A DNA stretch of 64,000 nt from Isoetes taiwanensis (GCA_021234155.1 JAJEKV010000112.1:2098282-2162281), one strand, 5' to 3'; positions 1-13,315 are shown, numbered from the stretch's first letter. Numbers and translations: made by a program. Notes: generated by a model from the letters alone, not told the origin.

Positions 1-210
1 CACATTGTCCACCTCACCATCAAATAATGCCACATCACCACCACATGACATCCATCTCACCCCCATTTCACAAAACTTTTTGACTAGGAAAAATATTGGT
101 TGTCACTTCACCTGCCACATCATCATCCGACTTGTGCAATGTCATCACTTTTACGCCAAATCACTAACCATTTTTTGCCACTTCATCAAACTTTGGCCAC
201 CTATGCCCTA
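1..210. repeat. Diverged copy of the GCCACATCA dispersed repeat
   Basis: This AT-rich stretch carries scattered GCCACATCA-like and TTTTTGACTAGG motifs. The same motifs, mostly reverse-complemented (GATGTGGCA, TTTTGACTAGGCC), recur near 22.03, 60.85, 61.51 and 61.82 kb. I read it as an old, degraded copy of that family. The short ORF that spans it has no recognisable domain. Confidence 0.35.
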
Positions 211-466
211 AAAAACAAAGATGCTTATTCTCCAAAAGTTAATTTTACATGTGAAAAATCACAAAAAAATAAATATTAGGGCTTTGAAATTTTGTAAAAA
301 GACTTTGTCTTGACCTTCAAAACTCATTTCTTGGGAAATGTGCCCATTAAAAAAAAGGGACAAACAATTTGCCCATGTACACGCCTTTGTCTCTTCGTCT
401 TTTTCCTCCAATATCCTCCTGCCATGTGGAACTCCATACATACACATTATTATTTATTAAGTAATA

Positions 467-496
467 CTAGAAACATGTGCCCGGCGATGCTGGGCA
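467..496 (-). mobile_element. Helitron 3' terminus (minus orientation)
   Basis: On the minus strand the sequence is a stem-loop (TGCCCAGC, loop ATC, GCCGGGCA), then about seven bases, then CTAG at the very end, followed by T. A hairpin close to a terminal CTRR, inserted between A and T, is the hallmark of a Helitron 3' end. The element body would run toward higher coordinates. I could not place its 5' TC end. A near-identical terminus lies at 49979-50008. No Rep/helicase coding was recognised nearby, so this looks non-autonomous. Confidence 0.65.
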
Positions 497-519
497 TTAA
501 TTGTGGATGAGCAGAATGG

Positions 520-3250
520 ATAGATGCAAGAAAATGCATAGGTGAAATGGAATGGACTGTTGGTAGAATGCAATAAGTAGTATACCAAGGAATGGAATGG
601 AACAGATACGTGGAATGGAATAGGTCAACATGACGGAGTATGTGGATCGAATATACCATATACCGTAGGTTTGGGGTATTAGTCAATTATGGTAGTAGTA
701 AGAATCTCCAGAATGCCAAAATGCCAAGTTGTGAATAATTTACCAATTTTGCATTTATTGTGTGTAGTTGGGAGATGAAGATGTAGAGTGTACGGCATGC
801 AATGGTTCTAGCAATAAGGATGAGAAGGATACATTATTGTACAAACCTAGATGTTAACTGGCTATAGCTCCACAGGCGAGGGCTGCAAGCAAGTAGACAT
901 TGTCGCGGAAATCTTTAACGATGCAAACAAAGGCAGCATGTTAATCACTCACTTCTTTTATAGGAAAGTTATGTTGTTTACAAAGAGATACAGTAGTCTA
1001 TGATGATGAAAGAGCTTTTACAACCACAAAAGAAAGCGTCGCGGGGTTTTTTTTCCGGGGAAGGGGGGCGCAAATGGCATTTTCATTTCAAGGTTTAAAT
1101 AGTGCATAGGCTTGCTTGGCGAAATTAACCATACCCCTAGAGATTCTTCTAGGCTAGTAGTGGCATGTGACTTGCCTAAACCCTATGTCTAGTAGTGGGT
1201 TGTATTTGAGTAAGGTCAAAAGAGAAGTGCTACTATCAAAGACATGTTATCAAAAAGCAATGGGCATCATGGCATCATATTGCCTTCAACTCACATAGCA
1301 AAATTTGTATTAATATAGCATACTTTAAAAAAGCAATGCACATCATGGTATCATATACCTTCAAATCATATGACAAAGTTGTATTATAAGTAGCATATAT
1401 AAGACGTCATATTGCTAAAAGTTGATGCAACAAAAACCATAAGGCAGACACATGCAAAGTTGTGTTTTGTTACACAATTACTGAAACTGAACATGGAGAT
1501 TAACATTGAAGATCAAATAGTTCTATAGACATTGTAAATTCTAGTGGGCATATAGTACATTATAATTGCAAGGCTCTACCTTTTCAACATGTAGCATTTG
1601 AATCTTTCTTATGCTCAAATAGCAATGGTGTTGTAAAAATAAGCAAAATATCCCATGGTTTAACTGATATAAAAAATAGCTACTGCTAAAGTTATACTAC
1701 ATTGCAAATAAAACTTTAATGTTTTAAGTTACTAAATATAAATTGAGCCAATGTAGAATAATGTGTATGGTTGGTTCATAAAAATTGAAACAAAAACATG
1801 TTTTCTATTAAGGGGGGACAATGGCATTAAGTACACATCTGAAAGGACATCATTTTATTCACTCTTGAAAATGATGGTTTTCCAATCTCTTCGGATAGTC
1901 TTTATATTGTCCGACCATATCCAGTCTCTAACAGTGTATAGCAAAAAGGGAATTAGATTTTCCTTAGTGTATCTTTATCAATTTCAAAACATGGCAATAA
2001 TCTGGAGCAGATGACTTTGACTAACCACTCCGAGATATCATCCTATTATTCTATTCATAAAAGCACTGTTCAAAATCATTATATCGACTGCATGTCTTGG
2101 CAATTCTGCACGAACGTTTATGCTGGTCTGGCCTTGAATTCTCCCAAAAAAAAACAACTTGTCTTCCAATTGGATGGTGTCAATGAATGGATATAACACA
2201 ATATAGTTGCAAGTAGACGAATTTAGATTGTCTGAGACTTCTAACAATTGAGCTCAATGAAACCTATTTCAACTAAAACAAATTCGACTTGATCTTAGCT
2301 GTCTTCGTGCGATGCCAGCTTCACCTCATCCCAGCTGCAGCCTCCTAGCAGCTTGCCTTCCAGATTTGTTTGAGTCTACACATTCCTGCAAACCTACAAA
2401 GTTGTTGCTCTACTATATGATGCATATTGTAATGGTATCTATAACTCTGTCACTTACATGTAAATTGTCTTGTGTCAAAACTGGTTGATCCTCAGGCCTA
2501 CAAAGTCATTACTTTGCTACAATAGGAATGTGCTTTTAACTGGCTTTCTTGACAGCATCTGCAAAAATTTTAACATGTAAAATGTAGCAGTTTGACTTTT
2601 GAAATTTGCTTCAGAGACCCAGGTGGATAAAGCTCTCTATTATAATGTATATGTACTCTTAGTTGTCTTTTTTTGATGGCATCTACTGTCTATGAAAAGT
2701 ACATAGCTTGCAAGTGAGATGATCCCGATTTATAAACAGAGGTAGAGCAAATACGACAATGTAACACATTGAAAAGAAATGCAAATAACTACCAAATTAG
2801 ACAATTAATTAAAATGATGTAAAATCTAAGATCCAACTTCATGCCCTTATCAGTGTGGTGCTGGAGGAAAGGGCGGATCACCTTTGGCACTACCAACATG
2901 TAATTCCGAAGTACTAATGGCATTATAGCAGTACCTGACAAAAAACATTAAGTTTAGGTTTGCTAGATCAATAAAGTTACAAAATGCATTAATTTAACCA
3001 TAAGGCAAAAGAAAATTACACCAACAATTTGTTGTTGAAAGAAATGTTCCTATTCTTGCACTGCGACTCGCATGAAACCAACAAAGCGCCCGATAGATAG
3101 GCTTCTCATTCATCTCAGCAGATTTGCTACAATGGTGGACAGTGGATAGCCACACACATGCGAACTATCCACACAAAAAAGGGAAAAATCCAATTATATC
3201 ATTTGGACCCCAAAACAAATACAATGCTAATAGATGAGTGGCTGATGTAC
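520..3250. other. AT-rich intergenic DNA, probably including a Helitron body
   Basis: No convincing gene is visible. ORFs are short and low in complexity. Positions 540-640 hold several GGAATGG repeats. The first part is presumably the interior of the Helitron whose 3' end is at 467. The rest looks like ordinary intergenic sequence. Confidence 0.5.
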
Positions 3251-3251
3251 C

Positions 3252-3326
3252 TGTTGAAAGCTTATCACCAGGATTAAAAAACCCCGCCCTTTTGGGTTTT
3301 CGAGGAAAAACCCTAGTGATAAGCCT
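3252..3326 (-). repeat. LINE-like 3'-region hairpin segment
   Basis: The segment contains AGGATTAAAAAACCCCGCCC, a short loop, then GGGTTTTCG and AAAAACCCTAG. A near copy lies at 63364-63412, inside a block that ends in a pentanucleotide tail typical of a non-LTR retrotransposon. Here the hairpin is bracketed by inverted arms (GCTTATCAC and GTGATAAGC). No tail is visible at this copy. Confidence 0.4.
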
Positions 3327-3562
3327 TCGACAAGGGGCTTAGACAAACGTAAGGCATAAAATCGCTCCCAAACCCGCGCATGGAGAAGTCAAAACGGATG
3401 GCGCTCGCCAACCTGTACCTGCACATCACCAACAACAAACGAGAAATATACCAAAGAATAGCATCACCCAGTGGGTGGAAAAAAAGCATCACCCACCGGG
3501 TGGAAAAACATGATAAACAGAACTTGTACAAAATAGAATAAACAAAGAAGGGGGAGGGTGGG

Positions 3563-4089
3563 TTCCAAGAGAATAAGGTATTGCTGAGAGAAGAGGAAGC
3601 GCCGATGAAACGTCGATGAAGAATTCCGCAATAAGTAGCAAACGCCCAACCTGACAAACGGCCCAAAACGCATGCGATGCATGCAATGCATGCATGCTTT
3701 CGTCTTGAGCAAATGCCTTTCGCTACGCCGACGGCGACATTCTTGCATTGCACTTCGCATGAAACCAACAAAGCGCCGAATACCAAAGGACTTCCTTAAC
3801 AAACTAGGATCGAGGACGAAGGTCACAGGATGAAGGCTAAAGGCCGGAAAAGACAGCAGGAAAGCAACGCCAAATTGGCCAAACCAGGCAGGAAGAAGCC
3901 CCTCCCCCGCCTGGAAACAATTCCAAGAGAATAAGGTACTACTGAGAGAAGAGGAAGCGCCGATGAAACGTCGATGAAGAATTCCGCAATAAGTAGCAAA
4001 CGCCCAACCTGACAAACGGCCCAAAACGCATGCGATGCATGCATGCGATGCATGCAATGCATGCATGCTCGTCTTGAGCAAGAATGCCG
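3563..4089. repeat. Two direct copies of a ~160-bp segment, offset 358 bp
   Basis: The block from TTCCAAGAGAATAAGG through the GCATGCGATGCATGC cluster to GTCTTGAGCAA occurs at about 3563-3722 and again at about 3921-4089, nearly identical. Both copies end in TGCATGCA-type palindromic repeats, expanded in the second copy. Overlapping minus-strand ORFs of up to 205 residues run through both, but they simply repeat the same reading and show no known domain. I treat them as repeat artefacts. Confidence 0.75.
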
Positions 4090-7000
4090 ATTCGCTACGC
4101 GAATCGACGACATTGATTGGCCTTAAGTAAAATGCTCAAATTTATCCATTATACACCATTATTTTACAGAACTTCATGACATGAGCTGGCTAGTAGATGC
4201 ATGGTAGATGCATCAGATGATATAAAAGAACATTTAAGGTTAACATTAATGAAGACAATAAGTAAAATGAAATCTTACTCTAAATGTTGTTTCTCAAGCA
4301 TGGAGTGGTTTTCCAGGGGATTGGTTCTCATAATAGTTGAAAGTTCATCTGGAACTGTGCAAAAGAATTAGGGAGAACTTTTAGTCCTAATAATGCATGT
4401 TAGGCAGAATCTTCCTGTACCATGCTTTGTATCAATCTTCACTACAGTCCTAATCTTGATATAAAAGATGTGAAGGAAAAATGCGTGTGTTGCTTGCATC
4501 AGAAAGCAAAGCCAAAGCTTGCAAAGAAGACTGTAACTCCTGGACATTACGTTAGAAAATTAGGAAGGCAGGATAATCATAATGTCTATGGAGAAACACA
4601 ACAAAGATCTGTTGCAGGCAGCTAAGGATCACTACATATCTCCTGGGATAAGGCAGTAGAAGATAAAAAAGCAAACTAAAAATATTCCAATAGCAGAAGT
4701 AAGCTTGTCTAGATGGGCATCTTCAATTTATGAAAAAGGAACACATCAGCAAATAGCTTTTACTGATACACTTGCAACAAAGGAAAAAATGAAAGTCACA
4801 CTTTTGGCAATATCAAACACTTAAATTGCTTCACATTTGGAGACATACATTAGGTATACCTTAATGCTGCATTCTTGTTGGCTGGAAAGCAATATTAGAA
4901 GCGAATGTTGATGAAGAGCTGCTCATAAAGAACATCTGCGCGCAAACACTGGCATACATATATGTAAACTTGAGAAACACATAATAGAAAAATGCATAAA
5001 TTAAAATGTAAAACATATTGCACTTACTTTCCATGTCGATAAATGGAAATGATTGCAAAGGCATCTCGCACTCTAAAGATTTGAGATTTAAATGAGTTGC
5101 TCCTGAGACAACAAATTAAAAATAAAACAATGAATGACATTGAAAGCACATGCAAACTACTTTTCAGTCTGTCTTAATAGCATTGGGGAAACATGTCAAC
5201 TTTTTCATTATGGAGAACTTTATGCATGTGCAGACATCACTGAATATTATGTGCAGACAAATCTCATTGTGCACGTCCTATTCACATGTTTCAGCTCCAA
5301 AATGCCAAATACTGAAATAGAGATTTGAAGACATAACAATACATGTGAATGATGTAACAAATTTCTACATGTAACAAATCCAATATATTCTGATGCAGAT
5401 CTGAGTCAATGAGAAAGAATAAACTCATAAATCTGATATCATGTTGAAAGCAAAATAGTGAGAAGCATTTATGCAACAAACGTCTAGTTTGTGCAGTCTA
5501 AAGATTTCAGATTTAAATGTATTCCAATTGTAGACTTCCGCGATCCAGCCTATTTATTTATGGGCAGACATAAATCTATTCAATCAGTGAGCTGTCTAAC
5601 CTGTTTGCCTATCCTGGTTCCCTTATTTTCAAGCTTAGCAGCCAAAAGAATTAGATAAGCCTTCGAAATGTTGCCCTGTGCCCATCCTTCTCTTTTTGTT
5701 AAACTAAAGGATGAAGCAATTAGGCTATAAGCTGAGAATAAACAACACAACCACGACATTTCTATACCTCCAAATATGCTTCCTGCCTCACGCTGGACAG
5801 TAGTAAAGTTCTCTTACAGTAGCGCATTTTTTGAACAATGGAACATTCTTAGACAGTAACACATTCTTAGACAATAGCAAAATTGTTCAATGGAGGCATA
5901 TTCAAGAAGCATAAATGAGGAGGCTCATGCAAAGACATTCTGGCACCCATCTAAACCCACTGCGAAAAATCATAATACCTGGAAAAGAAAACAGTTCTTT
6001 GAGTCCAAGCTGAGGGAAGCCGTTTAAAAGCTTTAAATCTGGAAAACAAAAGCAGTTTAAATCCAGAAATTAGTTGTTCAGCATTAAATGGAAGCATGAC
6101 CACATCTCAAAATAAAAAACGAATCAACTCACGGTGTTATGTCTTCTTGTCGTGGCTACTTTCTATTGTTGAAGCATGGAATCCTTTGTACCCATTGATA
6201 ATCGCATTCCAAGATACTTCCAAATCTATTGCTTGCTACAGAAATAGTTTGAAAATAGAGGCTAAACGCCCTTGCTGCTGGGAAGATGATTCAGCCATCA
6301 GAGCAAAAGAAAATATAAATCTGAAAGAAAAAGAATGTGAAATGCTACCTAAGACAATGCCAGAGGCATGAACAACTGCTTATGAAAAGCTCTTAACCTA
6401 GATAAGGAAGTTTGTTTTTATAATAGACATTGTAAAGATGGGTCGCTAATGCTGAAACCTGGCAAGAGATGGACTTTTGAAAGACCTTGCAAGCATTGAA
6501 GCATATTGACACTTCCGATGCACCAAATCATATGTAGCTGACTTCACTACCTCTGTTACAATGTCATACAACATATTCCCTTTCCCGGTCTGTATACAAC
6601 ATATTCCGGTGTGCACAAATCATTTTCCAAACTGAGAAAAGTCGTGATGCATAGGCAAAATCAAAAGGCAAGAGCCTGAAAATCGTGCTTCTAGAAATGA
6701 AGAAGACAGAACACAAAATGATTGCAGCAAATTTGTCTCCAATTCAAAGAAAATGTCGCAGGCTCACATCCAACAATCAGCAGGTAACAAAAGTCTTGCA
6801 TCATTAGGAATTAAGTAAGAGCGCTTCAAGAAAAAAACTTAAACACAGGGATAGAGAAGAAACAAAATGGCCAAATGCCATTCTTAGCTGGGAAAGAATC
6901 CGAATCAGAATCTGTGGGAGAAAGCTTCAAGTGTCACTCCAAGTCTCAGACCGTGGCGCGAGGAATGATGCCTTCCAAAGGTAGGAAAGGGAGGGCTGAG

Positions 7001-8280
7001 AGAATTTGAAATTCGTATGAACGCCATAGTCCCGTCCGGCAAGGGGGAAAGGGAACGCCGCATGTGGTGTAACATGCGACGTTCCAGGCACGAAAACCAA
7101 CACATTGTCTTTTTAATAAAGAAGATATTTATATCTTAGGTTTCTTTTTTTCTTTCTGCATGTAGGATATTTCTCTCTATCCTAAAGAACCCTAAAAAAC
7201 AGAAAATGCCAAGAAACAGATTTTTCTCAGATTTGAGAGGTTAATCGTAGCTTAAAGGTCTCATGTTTACAAGAATCATGCCAAGAAACCTTAAGATGTC
7301 ACAAAACACAAACTTAAACCACGGATTTTGGCAGGATTGAACAAAAAGGGGGATTTTTGAAAAGGGGCCTTTGTTATCAGATACTTTGGGGAAGCTTGGA
7401 GCATGAAGAACAAGTCGATTTGGCTCTGGAGGGATTGAGGACTCCTACTTGAAGAATAGCTTCTATATTTCATTTTTTCGACATGCCTTGACCAAAAAAA
7501 TTCAAATTTTTGATGTATTTTCATATTTCCTTTGAGATTCTGATATAATACTATCCTTGACATTGTTATGAAGCTCAAATAGATGCTATTTTATTTGTTA
7601 CATGCAAATTTTCTGATTTTTTAGCAAAATCCCTGCCATAAACATTAAAATTTTACTGTCTCAAGTCTGCAAGTTTAGCCATGCCCTATATGCAAATTAT
7701 AGCTCCAAATGTTCTGATTGTAATTTCTATGATTCTCTTGCTATTCATCTTTCATTCAAAATAAATTTCATGATTTTAGCATCCAGAAATCCATAGTTAT
7801 GGCTTTGCAAAGTTGGCCATTCAAAAACTGTAAAAATTTTTGATACAGTCATTGAAATTTCCTCTTCCAAGTATGCCTTTTCAAAAATCCATGGATCTCA
7901 AACTGATAAGCCAAAAATCCTGAAATTTTGTCACTTGCATACTTTCCTATACATCTTTCCTTAGTCCAAGTTTCATGATTTTAGGACATCTCAAGTTACA
8001 GATTCCCAACGTTGGCTGTCTCAAAACAGTCAAAATTTCTGATACACTCATGGAAAATTGACTGTTTCAGGTCTGCTTGTTCAAAAATCCATAGTAAAAA
8101 AAGGAAGCATTTGAAAATCTTGAAATTAAATTCCAATCATCCTTGCCTACTCTTCTCTCACTATTCCAAAGTTAAAAAGATTTCACTGCACGGATTTCAA
8201 GATACGCCTATGCAAACTTGGTACTTCCAAATTGTCAAAATTTCAGGTATAGTTAAACTTTTTGCAGTTTGCTCCAGTCT
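4090..8280. other. AT-rich intergenic DNA
   Basis: Only short ORFs are present, with no recognisable domains, RNA genes or transposon ends. Between about 7.6 and 8.25 kb the sequence is a loose series of similar phrases such as TCAAAAATCCATAG and CCTGAAATTTTG. That may be a very old tandem repeat, but I could not define a period. Confidence 0.45.
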
Positions 8281-8283
8281 AAT

Positions 8284-8883
8284 TCATCTTTTGCTTTGAG
8301 GATTGATCACCCTCAGTGATCTAGAGGTCCTGACCGCCCCGGTGGTAGGCACTTTCATGAGGTTGGCTTGGTAGTCAGGATTCAAGTCAACATCTAGAGC
8401 TTTCCGCATCTCACTAATGGCAAGTCGACCCTGGAGATCTTGGGGAGCTAAATACTGGCTAGTTACATTGTGGAGCATTAGAGGGAAATATTCTATCTCC
8501 TAGACTGTCATTCCAAGACATTTTGGCGAAGAGTACTAAGGATTTGCAGCCTAAAAACCATCACTTCCGAGCAATGGGTACAATACTTGCATCAGCTATG
8601 ATCCTCTTGAGGTTCGAGTAGCAATATCCCTATAGATAGGTCCAGCGCTAGTAATCACATAGGCAGGGGTCTTCTAGGGCTTGCAGCGTCTCACCAATGG
8701 CAAGGCAACAGGCTTGAGTGGCATGCAAACAGAACTGCTCAAACGGGCAAGGCCACTGGTAGTGCCCATCCTAACTGCATTGTTTAACAAGGCATTACAG
8801 GAAGGCTTCTCCCATAGTAGACCACTAAGAAGGTAGTTCCCATCTACAAGGCAGGCGACCCCCACAGCCAAGCTAATTATCAA
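8284..8883 (-). pseudogene. Decayed coding-like region, unidentified
   Basis: Two open stretches on the minus strand (8674-8883 and 8284-8478) have a G+C and codon texture unlike the flanking AT-rich DNA. Between them the frame is interrupted by several stops, yet readable pieces such as VITSAGPIYRDIATRTSRGS continue. That pattern suggests an eroded gene or transposon ORF. The downstream piece reads LQGRLAISEMRKALDVDLNP. I do not recognise the family. Confidence 0.3.
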
Positions 8884-10440
8884 ACAATCATGCCCAGTTC
8901 GCTCTTTGCAAAATTGCTAGCGAGCATAAGCATGCTACCTATCACTTTTAGAACCTGCCAAAGTAACTATACTAAGTACTTTTAGAATGGATATTGTTTT
9001 CTTGTTCTTTTGATCAAAACGAACTCAAAAGTTCAAAATAAAAGTCAAAAGCATGTTAATATTCAATGTTAAGATAAAGACAATACAATTGGAGGTCAAA
9101 AGGAATGCATCCAATTTAACACTTAATAGTTATTGAGACATTATAAAAGTACCCAGTACCCAGTACCCAGCCTTGGGCACTCTTTAAGTTTTCTTGAATA
9201 ATACTTATTGTGATAGAGTACATGCGACAAAGTCCTCGGTGCTTCATAGAGTTTTGGTTCAAAAAATGATTTTTTGATTCATTTAAAAAATAGTAGGATA
9301 TATGGCTGGTAAAAAAAGAGGCATTTCAAGTCTTTATCCGATTCATTTTTATATAGGTAGAATTTTTTCTGGTACGAAATAGCTACATGATTTAATTTAT
9401 ACGATTAGTTAATTTTTTTTTTTTAATAAGCCTACTACACTACCTTTAATTATATTTATGCATGCAACGAATGCCCCAAGACTAGGCCAAAGTAAAAAAA
9501 GAAAAAATCAAAATTTCCTTTCAGGCCAAAGAAAAAAAATTCAAAATTATCTTTCCTTCCTAAGCCATAAACAGATTCTCTTTTTGCTCTTTCTTGCTGT
9601 TTTCTATGTCATATTTTGCGGTTGCAGACATGCGATCAAAACTAATGAAGATAAGTGGAAACAGACTTTTTCAAGAAGGAAAATGTACTGGCAATAGCTC
9701 CGCATTTGAAAAGAATTGAAGGCCAAAAAAAGCATTTCCATTAGCTACATCATTTGAAAGGTTTATGGGTTATATTTCCACAAGGTTTTCAGCTAATCCC
9801 GACTCTATACAATTGGGTATAATGCATATACTATGTCTTGTATGAGATCAAATGTGACCTAATGTGGTAGATATGCTTCTGCAAGAAACTGTTATCAGAG
9901 CATTGTTGCTAGGAATAAATGGCCAATGTACCTTCTCTTCTAAACCCAAACAGTAAAAATGGATTGCTGCCTACTTCAACAAGCCATCTTCAAAAATTGG
10001 GCAATATGGTACAATTGAAAATCATAATTTCGGGAGTGATACAGTAACCTAACATTTTCTTGTAGGCTACAAATTTGTTTTAATATCCTTTTGTTTTTTA
10101 GATTCAAAGGAAATTTTTCGAACCACTAGGATAAGTCCCGTCCAAATTAGCAAGTGCCTGTTCATCCTAAGGCTAGAAGCATTCTATTCATTTCCAAACT
10201 TTGCCATACACTGGCTATAGCATGCTTATGTCTTGACCAGCATTCTCGAGCATCACTTGACGGACAGAGGAAGCAGAGATATGAGCCCTCACACATGCAA
10301 GATTCAAGCCCCGACCTTGGTTGGAGATATCAAGAATCGCCGGTATGACGTACTTAGAAAACGATTGAGGTAGTTGGGGACCCTATGAATTTGCAAAATG
10401 CGGTATAAGTGACATGCTCATGACGACCAACACCGTCAGG
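8884..10440. other. Intergenic DNA
   Basis: AT-rich sequence with a short AGTACCC tandem repeat near 9160-9180 and T-rich runs near 9410. No gene is supported. The ORF at 9458-9697 is A-rich and shows no domain. Confidence 0.45.
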
Positions 10441-10470
10441 ACAACTTGTCAATAATAGTTTGGAGTCCAT

Positions 10471-10719
10471 CGGAGATGCCCAGTCTCTCCAATGCTATTT
10501 CGTTTCTATATTGATCAGTTGGACGGATGGCTTGTTGAACACGAGGGTGATGGAGCTTAGCTTGTGCACTAGATCATTAGGCAACTCATATTAAGCCGAT
10601 GATGTGGAACTACACTCCAGATGACATGCACTGCCATCTAGTTGCCCTGGATACTTTTTGCTGGGCTACTGGGATACGAGTTAATTTGGCCAAGACCAAG
10701 CTACTACTAATCTCATTCT
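10471..10719 (+). pseudogene. LINE (non-LTR) reverse transcriptase fragment
   Basis: On the plus strand 10471-10557 reads RRCPVSPMLFRFYIDQLDGW and continues to a stop. This matches the GCPLSPxLFxLYID block of LINE reverse transcriptases. Past the stop, 10596-10610 encodes ADDV, the YADD catalytic region. After another stop, 10623-10715 gives an LDTFCWATGIRVNLAKTK block, the usual segment after YADD. The order and spacing of the three blocks fit a LINE RT, with at least two stops. No endonuclease or RNase H region was recognised, so this is a dead, partial copy. Confidence 0.75.
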
Positions 10720-11189
10720 CACAGCATCCAAGGCCTCCCACCGTCACTTATTAGGTCAAAATATGGAGGCACCCACCTACAAGTAGTTCAATCTTGATTA
10801 TTTAAATCTACAATAGGGTATTTGAGTAATTCATACCAACTATAGATAGTACCATATTTCGTGGGCTATATGTACCTAATTATTTTGAAGAAAAGTACAT
10901 GCAATATCTCATACCAAGAGCTTTTAAGCCATGCATTTTGTTTCTTTCTCTACATTCTTAAGTGGTCCACTATCGGTACACCCTCCCTACTAAGTTTTGA
11001 ATGAACTTAATTAATCATCCTACCATTTTCAAAGCTTATGTTCCAGATGGTTTTCTCTAATTTAAATTTATTATCATATGTAAATCTAACTAACACGTGT
11101 CATGGTAAGATCCTAATCCAACCATGCGTTTCTTCCTATTGAGGATGAGTATTATCTTAATTGCCTGTCCATGAAATAGATCTTTTATT

Positions 11190-13021
11190 TCAACCCTCAT
11201 AAGCTTTTATTATGTTTTGTATTGCCTGTATAACAGAATTTGCTGAGTTTTCTGATGAATTTTTTGGAGCAGTCCACTGTTGATAATGATGGAGGCTTCC
11301 AGTAAAGTCAGTGAAGAGACCATCTATTCCAATCTTGTTTATCCAATAATCATATTCTTGATATGCATCTTGGTGGAAGTCAAAGTGCAGGAAAGGTGCT
11401 TCGTTGCGATAAGTGTAAGGATGTACCTGAAAGTTGCACAAGTTAGAATCCCAAATTCAGTCATACAAATTCATCTGTCTGGTTACCTGAAGATTATGTG
11501 CATGCGCCTTTGCGACCAAATCAGTGGGGGTAGTTAAATAGTTTTGAAGATTTGAAGGCACTATTGTGTCCTTCCAAGGTCCAATCCCCACAACATATTT
11601 CCTAATGAAACTTAGATATGTATCAGACGTGATTTCTGCATATGACTGAAGAAAGAAATTGGTGAGAAGAACTACAATCCAAGCATATGGGAGTCTAGGA
11701 CAGATTAAGAAGCCACTTTTACCTGATTAGTGTCCTGAGTGCGAACTGTAATGTCATCAATGAGAAAAATCTTAGGGGAATTTGTGAGATTTGAAGTGTA
11801 AATGAGAGAACTTGGAGCAAATGATTGTATAAAAACAGGCTGATTGAGCCATTCTTTTGAAAGGTATTCTCCATTATACCCATATTTTAATAATGTCTCA
11901 ATAAATACATCTTCAAGTATTTTTCCTTTTGGCCACTTAACCTAAAAAGCACGGAGCAAATCAGTGAGCTCCAAGTCACTGATCAACAGAAAGAAATCAA
12001 GGTATAAAGCTCACTTACATGTTTGTTAATAAATACTGGGCTCTTGATCTCAGGATAAATGCCAACAATACGTGGAGCATCTAGTGCAATTGAAATAAAC
12101 TCCTCAAATGTAATAATAGGGAACATTCCTGATGTCAATCATGGTGATGAATTAGTTTTAAAACACGCCAAAGAAGGTAGCAATTAATTGTCTAACCATT
12201 ATAGGATGAATCTCGAAAATGGAAACGCTGAACAGTTCTGAGTTTGCTAATCTCCTCAAATGTAAAATCCACTGCAAGCAGCCATAATATGAATTATAAA
12301 AACTCTACAAAATATAATTACAAAAAATGTCATGAAATGCACCTGTAAAAAATCCTGTTACATTAACACCTTCACATTCATATGTTCTGCGACGATTAGC
12401 AAATTGCTTATGTTTTGCAATATCAGTAGTATCATCCAAAATAACGTCATGGAAACATATGAGAACACCATCCTTTGTGGCGGTTATATCAGACTCAATA
12501 AAATCAGCACCTTCTTCTATAGCTCTCTGTAATCACCAAACAAACTAAAGCTAATCCAAGGGCTGACATGATTCAAAGTAGAATAAAAAAGGTGAGGCCA
12601 AAATGAAAAATGCTTGCATAGCAGGTAAGCAGGTCCACCAGAAAAACTAAATCTAATCCAAGGGCTGACATGGCACAAAGTAAAAAAAAAAGGAGAGATG
12701 AGGCAACAAGGAAGAGGGCATTACATACCAGGTAGGCAGGTCCAGTTTCCTCAGGCAATTCGCCATTTGATCCTCGATGAGCAATGTTAAAGGGGCGCCA
12801 TGTCTGCAAGGGCTGCATAATATGCCCATTAGGCTTGCTAGGAAGCGGATTAGGGTAATGCCGGGATGCCCATGCTGTTACTGCAAACTGCGCAAGAAAG
12901 AACAGCAACAGCAGCAATACTGCAAAAAAAAAACCATAGAAATTAAGCGAACTGACAGAGAAGTTTACAATGTGCAATCTGGAATAATGAAGTAACAGAA
13001 AAGCTTACAATGAGCTAGCAT
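11190..13021 (-). CDS. GDPD: Secreted glycerophosphodiester phosphodiesterase, eight exons
   Basis: Hydrolyses glycerophosphodiesters to glycerol-3-phosphate and an alcohol; plant members of this type act in phospholipid turnover, often under phosphate limitation. Coding exons on the minus strand are 13009-13021, 12729-12919, 12343-12526, 12197-12271, 12019-12128, 11723-11941, 11487-11645 and 11190-11426. All introns are GT-AG, and the total of 1188 nt gives 395 residues in one frame. The protein opens with MLAHL and a leucine-rich hydrophobic signal segment. Catalytic features follow: AHRGSNGELPEET (metal and active-site residues), FIESDITATKDG and CFHD. The C-terminal HPYTYRNE and GLFTDFTGS blocks resemble the Arabidopsis GDPD5/6 class (established knowledge). 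The 13-nt first exon is chosen because it supplies an in-frame ATG and completes the signal peptide. No breaks are seen. Confidence 0.92.
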
Positions 13022-13315
13022 GGTGTAGATATCCTCACTAAATCGGGGAGTTTAATCCATAGCTAGAACAGGCACGCAGCTCCCCTTTGGCCAGTTACGT
13101 GCACCTTTTTTCAATCCTGTCATTTTCTGAATAGAATAGGACTTTTAAAATAGATTTTCCTAAGATATCCTAGAATACAGAATATGCGCACTTGGAATAT
13201 GCTAGTACAGTACCTTGTTGCCAAAAACTCTCCTATCTTACCATGGGTGAAAATATCCTTACCCTGGTTTTGGTTGATTCCATCGCGGTGAAACTCTCCC
13301 GCGGAATCACTAACC
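13022..13315 (-). promoter_or_regulatory. Presumed 5' flank / promoter of the GDPD gene
   Basis: This is the sequence immediately 5' of the GDPD start codon on the minus strand. It is mixed in composition. I could not fix a TATA box or transcription start, so promoter function is inferred from position only. Confidence 0.35.

Noticed and set aside
3464-4113. 205- and 96-residue minus-strand ORFs
   Set aside because: They run through two direct copies of the same segment and contain the same peptide twice, with no domain. Best explained by the duplication.
12777-12995. Plus-strand 72-residue ORF
   Set aside because: It is antisense to the GDPD exon encoding the signal peptide and HRG motif.
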